A stretch of 17,681 nucleotides of DNA from JAYUHK01 sp043767025 (GTDB taxonomy: Bacteria > Bacteroidota > Bacteroidia > Chitinophagales > Saprospiraceae): NCBI GenBank assembly GCA_043767025.1, contig JAYUHK010000179.1, positions 1-17,681 of the forward strand, written 5' to 3'. Shown here piece after piece: positions 13,993 through 17,681 of this stretch; within the stretch, counting starts at the first letter, position 1; the number at the start of each line of letters is the position of its first letter. The notes beneath the pieces were generated by a model that saw only the letters and a program-made list of their open reading frames with translations, did not search any database and was not told the origin of the DNA. The translations under genes were made by a program, and so were the position numbers.

Positions 13993-14024
13993 CAAATATA
14001 CAATTTTTTGGCTCTGTAGTTCAA
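13993..14024 (-). promoter_or_regulatory. Promoter of the MmcQ/YjbR-oxidoreductase unit
   Basis: The reverse strand reads TTG (14022-14024), a 21-nt spacer and TATATTTG (13993-14000), a full consensus match. The TTG falls within the D-arm of the divergent tRNA gene, so tRNA transcription and this promoter occupy the same DNA. The start of transcription would be near 13986. Confidence 0.5.
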
Positions 14025-14084
14025 TGGATAGAATGAGAGTTTCCTAAACTTTTGATACGGGTTCGATCCCCGTCGGAGCTACCA
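14010..14084 (+). tRNA. tRNA-Arg (anticodon CCT)
   Basis: A complete cloverleaf: acceptor GGCTCTG pairs with CGGAGCT (G-T at the first pair and one further wobble), D-arm GTTC/GAAT, anticodon stem AGAGT/ACTTT with loop TTCCTAA, a 4-base variable loop TGAT, and T-arm ACGGG-TTCGATC-CCCGT. The anticodon at loop positions 34-36 is CCT, reading the arginine codon AGG. The discriminator base is A (14081), and CCA is encoded (14082-14084). A possible sigma-70-like TTGCTT-N17-TATACA lies just upstream. The 3' end is 10 bases from the acs start codon. Confidence 0.95.
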
Positions 14085-14094
14085 AATAATTTTT

Positions 14095-15990
14095 ATGTCA
14101 CAAATCATCAAAACATTTGAAGAATATCAAGCCGCTTACCAAAAAAGTATAGACGAACCTGAAAAATTTTGGGCAGACGAAGCAGACACTTTTTACTGGC
14201 ATAAAAAGTGGGAAAAAGTGCTGGATTGGAATTTTTCTCAACCCAATATTAAGTGGTTTGAAGGTGCGAAATTGAATATTACCGAAAACTGTTTGGACCG
14301 TCATCTCAATACCATCGGCGATAAAATTGCCATCATCTGGGAACCCAACGACCCCACCCATGCGAGCCTTCAACTTACCTACAAAGAGCTGCACGAAAAG
14401 GTTTGTCAATTTGCTAACGTGCTGAAAATCAACGGAATACAAAAGGGCGACCGAGTATGTATATATATGCCGATGGTGCCAGAGTTAGCGATTGGTATCT
14501 TGGCTTGCGCTCGAATCGGTGCTATTCATTCAGTCGTTTTTGCTGGTTTTTCTGCCCAATCCCTTCAAGATAGAATCAACGACTCCGAGTGTAAAATACT
14601 TCTTACCGCCGATGGAGGCTTTCGTGGGAGTAAGGAAATTGCTCTAAAAAATATCGCTGACGAAGCACTCGAAAATACGCCGTCTATCAAAAAAGTAATC
14701 GTTTTGCAGCGAACAAAACAAGCTATTTCCATGAAATCTGGGCGTGACGTTTGGTGGCATGAAGAAATGAACCATGTCACAAATATCTGTAAAGCTACCG
14801 AAATGGACGCAGAAGATATGCTTTTTATTTTATATACTTCTGGCAGCACTGGCAGACCTAAAGGAGTCGTCCATACCTGCGGCGGTTATATGGTTTATGC
14901 AAATTACACGTTCCGAAACGTATTTCAAGTCGAAAAAAATGATATTTTTTGGTGTACGGCGGATATTGGTTGGATAACGGGACACTCTTACGTTTTGTAC
15001 GCACCCCTGCTTTCGGGCACTACTACGGTCATGTTTGAGGGTATTCCGACTTATCCGAATCCGAGTCGTTTTTGGCAGATTTGTGACAAGCATAAAATTT
15101 CAATTCTCTATACTGCTCCGACCGCTATTCGCTCTCTGATGGCTCTGGGCTTGGAATATGTTACGCCTTACCGATTGGAGAGTTTGCGCTTGCTTGGCTC
15201 TGTCGGCGAACCTATCAATTTGGAAGCGTGGCAGTGGTATTCCGAGCAAGTGGGTAAAAATAAATGTCCGATTGTAGATACTTGGTGGCAGACCGAAACG
15301 GGCGGAATTATGATTTCTCCCCTACCAAATGTGACAGCAATAAAACCAACTTTTGCAAGTTTGCCGCTTCCGGGAGTGCAGCCTGTCTTGTTGGATAAAG
15401 ACGGAATTGAGATTTTGGAAAATAATGTGGAGGGTTTACTTTGTATAAAATTTCCGTGGCCCGGAATTTTAAGAACGACTTATGGCGACCACCAAAGATG
15501 CTACGAAAATTATTTTGCAACGTTCAAAAACTACTATTTTACTGGTGACGGAGCGCGAAGAGATGAAGATGGTTACTATCGAATCATCGGTCGAGTTGAT
15601 GATGTGATGAACGTATCGGGACACCGTTTGGGAACGGCAGAAGTCGAAAATGCCATTAATCAACACCCGTTTGTGGTGGAGTCGGCGGTCGTAGGCTATC
15701 CGCATGACATCAAGGGACAAGGGATATACGCCTACGTTATTTGTGACAGACAAATTGAGGAAGAAAAAATATTTCGAGAGGAAGTTGTTGCTACTGTAAC
15801 CCGCGAAATCGGCGCTATTGCGAAGCCAGATAAGATACAAATCGTGAGTGGATTGCCCAAAACACGGTCGGGAAAAATCATGCGCAGAATACTCCGAAAG
15901 ATAGCCGAAAACGAACTTTCAAGTCTCGGCGACACTTCTACTTTGCTTAATCCCGAGATTGTGGAGGAGATAATTTTGGGTAAAATTTGA
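14095..15990 (+). CDS. acs: Acetyl-CoA synthetase (acetate--CoA ligase, AMP-forming)
   Basis: 631 residues, close to the usual ~630-650. It activates acetate with ATP to acetyl-AMP and then acetyl-CoA in the cytoplasm. Motifs in order: KWFEGAKLNITENCLDRH (~58-75), the nucleotide-binding TSGSTGRPKG (248-257), CTADIGWITGHSYV with the acetate-pocket tryptophan, DTWWQTETGG (395-404), the hinge region YFTGDGARRDEDGYY and RVDDVMNVSGHRLGTAEVE, and KTRSGKIMRRILR with the catalytic, acetylation-regulated Lys594. The N-terminus (IKTFEEYQAAY) aligns with known Acs starts, so the ATG at 14095 is firm although it has no visible Shine-Dalgarno and lies 10 bp after tRNA-Arg. No separate promoter fits in that gap, so it is probably cotranscribed with the tRNA or starts inside it. 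A 50-bp palindrome follows the stop. Confidence 0.97.
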   Translation: MSQIIKTFEEYQAAYQKSIDEPEKFWADEADTFYWHKKWEKVLDWNFSQPNIKWFEGAKLNITENCLDRHLNTIGDKIAIIWEPNDPTHASLQLTYKELHEKVCQFANVLKINGIQKGDRVCIYMPMVPELAIGILACARIGAIHSVVFAGFSAQSLQDRINDSECKILLTADGGFRGSKEIALKNIADEALENTPSIKKVIVLQRTKQAISMKSGRDVWWHEEMNHVTNICKATEMDAEDMLFILYTSGSTGRPKGVVHTCGGYMVYANYTFRNVFQVEKNDIFWCTADIGWITGHSYVLYAPLLSGTTTVMFEGIPTYPNPSRFWQICDKHKISILYTAPTAIRSLMALGLEYVTPYRLESLRLLGSVGEPINLEAWQWYSEQVGKNKCPIVDTWWQTETGGIMISPLPNVTAIKPTFASLPLPGVQPVLLDKDGIEILENNVEGLLCIKFPWPGILRTTYGDHQRCYENYFATFKNYYFTGDGARRDEDGYYRIIGRVDDVMNVSGHRLGTAEVENAINQHPFVVESAVVGYPHDIKGQGIYAYVICDRQIEEEKIFREEVVATVTREIGAIAKPDKIQIVSGLPKTRSGKIMRRILRKIAENELSSLGDTSTLLNPEIVEEIILGKI

Positions 15991-15994
15991 TAAA

Positions 15995-16044
15995 AAACAT
16001 TAAATCTGTGACAATTTTATAAAATTGTCACAGATTTAATGTTT
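15995..16044. terminator. 50-bp perfect palindrome, probable bidirectional terminator
   Basis: Bases 15995-16019 and 16020-16044 are exact reverse complements (25 bp each arm, no spacer), beginning AAACATTAAATCTGTGAC and ending with its complement. As RNA it gives a long stem with a short TTTA/TAAA turn. It starts 5 bases after the acs stop and ends 7 bases before the der stop, the expected place for a shared terminator; the flanking A-run on the left gives a U-tract for der transcripts. Confidence 0.75.
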
Positions 16045-16051
16045 ACCAAAA

Positions 16052-17356
16052 TTATTTTTCTCTAAAAAATATTGCCATCGGCACGCCAGTAAAGTTGTAT
16101 TTTTTGCGAAGCTGATTTTCGATGAAGTTTTTGTAATTTTCTTTTACTTGTTTTGGGTGATTGCAAAACAACGCGAAAGCTGGAAAATGAAGCGGCAACT
16201 GTGTGCAGTATTTTATCCGAATCATCATACCGCGATGCGACGGTGGCGGATTTTTTTCAATCACATCTAACAAAAATTCATTGAGTTCGGAAGTTCTAAT
16301 TTTGACAGTACGATTTTTATAAACTTCCATCGCCGCCTCGACGACTTTAAAAATTCGCTGTTTATCGGACACCGAAACGAATAAAATTGGTACATCGACA
16401 AAAGGAGCCAATTTTTCTTTTAGTTTGGTTTCAAAATCTCGTGCAGTATTTGTTTCCTTATTTTGCACCAAATCCCATTTATTGACCACAATCACAACGC
16501 CTTTGTTGCGTTTTTGTATCAATCCAAAAAGTGTCATATCTTGCCCTTCGATGCCAGCCGTAGCGTCGAGCATCAAAATACAAACATCGGCTTCTTCCAT
16601 CGCTTTGATAGCGCGCATGACCGAATAAAACTCCAAATTCTCGTGAACTTTTGCCTTTTTTCGGATTCCTGCGGTGTCAATTATCATAAATTCATGCCCA
16701 TATTTGTTGTAAATAGAGTGAATTGGGTCGCGAGTAGTACCCGCAATGTCTGTCACAATATTGCGTTCTTCTCCCAAAAGTGCATTGGTAAGCGATGATT
16801 TTCCGACATTGGGCTGACCCATAATTGCCACTTTGGGCATATCGGCAGCGATAGGAACAAAATTTTCAATGCGTTCAGCTATTGCGTCCAAAAGCTCACC
16901 GTTTCCACTTCCCGTCATGGACGAAAGAAAGAACACATCTTCAAATCCCAAGCTCCAAAATTCGTTTGCCTCCATCAAAAGTCGGTGATTGTCCACCTTA
17001 TTGACGGCTAAAAAAACTGGCTTTTTGGTCTTGCGCAGCAAAGAAGCTACCTCCTCGTCCAAGTCTGTGATACCGCTTTTGGCATCTACCATAAACACCA
17101 AAATTTCGGCTTCTTCGATAGCGATTCGGACTTGGTCGCGTATGGCGGACTCAAAAATATCATCAGAACCTTCCACAAAACCGCCCGTATCAATGACGAC
17201 AAAATGCTTTCCGTTCCAGTCACAAGTTCCGTATTTTCTGTCACGCGTAACGCCGCTCACATTATCAATAATAGCGTCCCGCTCTCCGACTAAACGGTTA
17301 TAAAATGTAGATTTTCCTACATTAGGTCTGCCAACAATGGCTACAATATTTCCCAT
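16052..17356 (-). CDS. der: Ribosome-assembly GTPase Der (EngA)
   Basis: 434 residues with two tandem GTPase domains, unique to Der/EngA, and a C-terminal KH-like domain. Domain 1: P-loop GRPNVGKS (9-16), DTGGF (56-60), NKVD (119-122). Domain 2: GQPNVGKS (180-187), DTAGI (227-231), NKWD (292-295). The KH-like part runs from about 350, with NPPPSHRG (369-376) and the family C-terminus FTGVPMAIFFREK. Der is an essential 50S-subunit maturation factor in bacteria. The G5 loop reads FVSVSDKQRIF instead of the more common S-A motif, a variation I associate with Bacteroidota. The gene appears monocistronic, with its own -7 element ~50 bp upstream and a palindrome at its 3' end. Confidence 0.98.
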   Translation of the reverse strand: MGNIVAIVGRPNVGKSTFYNRLVGERDAIIDNVSGVTRDRKYGTCDWNGKHFVVIDTGGFVEGSDDIFESAIRDQVRIAIEEAEILVFMVDAKSGITDLDEEVASLLRKTKKPVFLAVNKVDNHRLLMEANEFWSLGFEDVFFLSSMTGSGNGELLDAIAERIENFVPIAADMPKVAIMGQPNVGKSSLTNALLGEERNIVTDIAGTTRDPIHSIYNKYGHEFMIIDTAGIRKKAKVHENLEFYSVMRAIKAMEEADVCILMLDATAGIEGQDMTLFGLIQKRNKGVVIVVNKWDLVQNKETNTARDFETKLKEKLAPFVDVPILFVSVSDKQRIFKVVEAAMEVYKNRTVKIRTSELNEFLLDVIEKNPPPSHRGMMIRIKYCTQLPLHFPAFALFCNHPKQVKENYKNFIENQLRKKYNFTGVPMAIFFREK

Positions 17357-17404
17357 ATTTGTTTTTACGAATGAAAATGCAAAAGAAAATTATTTTTTGC
17401 GGCA

Positions 17405-17412
17405 CAAAAATA
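17405..17412 (-). promoter_or_regulatory. -7 promoter element of der
   Basis: The reverse strand reads TATTTTTG, a full match to TAnnTTTG, 48 bp before the der ATG. No good TTG box is found at the usual spacing, so this is a half-match. Confidence 0.4.
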
Positions 17413-17681
17413 CACATTTTTTGGGTAAGGAATAAGGAAAAAATAAAGTACTCAATTTTTTCCAATCAATTCAAACGATAACAAGACATTTTTGAAGCGG
17501 AACGCAGAGCATGAAAAAGAAAAAATAACGCAGTGATATGTTGTAACTCATGTTACGCAAGGATTTTAAATTGACTCTTTTAAATTTAGCTTTGTAGCTA
17601 TTTACTTGGTTTTTGTCACTTTTTTTCTTGATAAAAAAAGTAACCAAAAAAATCAAGTGCTCTGTAGAAATTCTAAAGTTT
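17413..17681. other. Non-coding tail of the window
   Basis: No credible gene is seen. A 61-codon reverse frame (17471-17656) reads MIFLVTFFIKKKSDKNQ and onward, which is AT-rich low-complexity coding for K/F/L and looks accidental, since it crosses the hairpin at 17604-17658. A small dyad GTAAC-TCAT-GTTAC lies at 17543-17556. The neighbouring gene to the right is outside the window. Confidence 0.5.
17604..17658. terminator. Imperfect long hairpin, possible terminator
   Basis: The left arm (ACTTGG, then a T-run, GTCAC and a second T-run; 17604-17626) pairs with the right arm (A-run, GTAACC, A-run, TCAAGT; about 17632-17658) with one or two mismatches or bulges around a CTTGAT-like loop. The T-rich arm gives a U-tract in the forward direction. 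It may end a transcript from beyond the window or be a dispersed repeat. Confidence 0.4.

Noticed and set aside
17471..17656. 61-codon reverse frame at the right edge
   Set aside because: Low-complexity K/F/L-rich translation crossing an inverted repeat, with no family resemblance.
1..17681. CRISPR array, insertion sequence ends, integrase or prophage genes
   Set aside because: No regularly spaced repeats, transposase of IS type, terminal inverted repeats flanking a gene, or phage structural genes were seen.

Overview
The window looks like a chromosomal segment from a member of the Bacteroidota, possibly Cytophagales-like; the sequence does not support a finer assignment. The signs are a TonB-dependent receptor with an N-terminal carboxypeptidase-like domain, a DUF4403 protein, a DUF4369/thioredoxin-type periplasmic protein, the Bacteroidota form of biosynthetic arginine decarboxylase, no clear Shine-Dalgarno sites, and repeated matches to the Bacteroidota promoter consensus (TTG, about 20 nt, TAnnTTTG). 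Most of the window is AT-rich. The first ~465 bases are about 53% GC by hand count and stand apart.

Layout. 1-465 (-): start of a DUF2461 gene, running off the left edge and overlapping by 4 bp the PD-(D/E)XK (Rpn-like) nuclease gene that precedes it (462-1451, -). 1552-2703 (-): tspO and an HNH endonuclease gene. 2704-3329: gene-poor, with a 51-codon Trp-rich small ORF (2736-2891, -) and a decayed 5' fragment resembling DNA polymerase X that still has a good promoter. 3330-5732 (+): an outer-membrane TonB-dependent receptor standing alone. 5850-5896: a perfect 22-bp hairpin separating it from arginine decarboxylase (5912-7312, -). 7455-8897 (-): a secreted thioredoxin-like protein, divergent from a rhomboid protease (9010-9627, +). 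9630-10184 (-): an unrecognised putative lipoprotein. 10232-11647 (-): DUF4403 protein, divergent from a secreted esterase (11667-12503, +). The esterase overlaps by 41 bp, tail to tail, a FAD-dependent oxidoreductase gene (12463-13554, -), which is itself coupled to an MmcQ/YjbR gene (13547-13906, -). 14010-14084 (+): tRNA-Arg(CCT) with encoded CCA, ending 10 nt before acetyl-CoA synthetase acs (14095-15990, +). 15995-16044: a 50-bp perfect palindrome, then the ribosome-assembly GTPase der (16052-17356, -) and a 325-bp tail without a convincing gene.

How the genes relate. The content is mostly housekeeping (acs, der, arginine decarboxylase, tRNA) and cell-envelope functions (receptor, secreted thioredoxin, esterase, DUF4403, rhomboid, TspO). 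Transcription units are short, often one gene, with many convergent and divergent junctions. I see no phage, integrative element, CRISPR array, polysaccharide-utilisation locus or defence island, and no strong case for a new multi-gene system. The most interesting points are at junctions: the composition break at ~465, the small ORF and polX-like relic in 2704-3110, the tRNA-acs abutment with a shared promoter/operator region at 13922-14024, and two long perfect palindromes between convergent genes.
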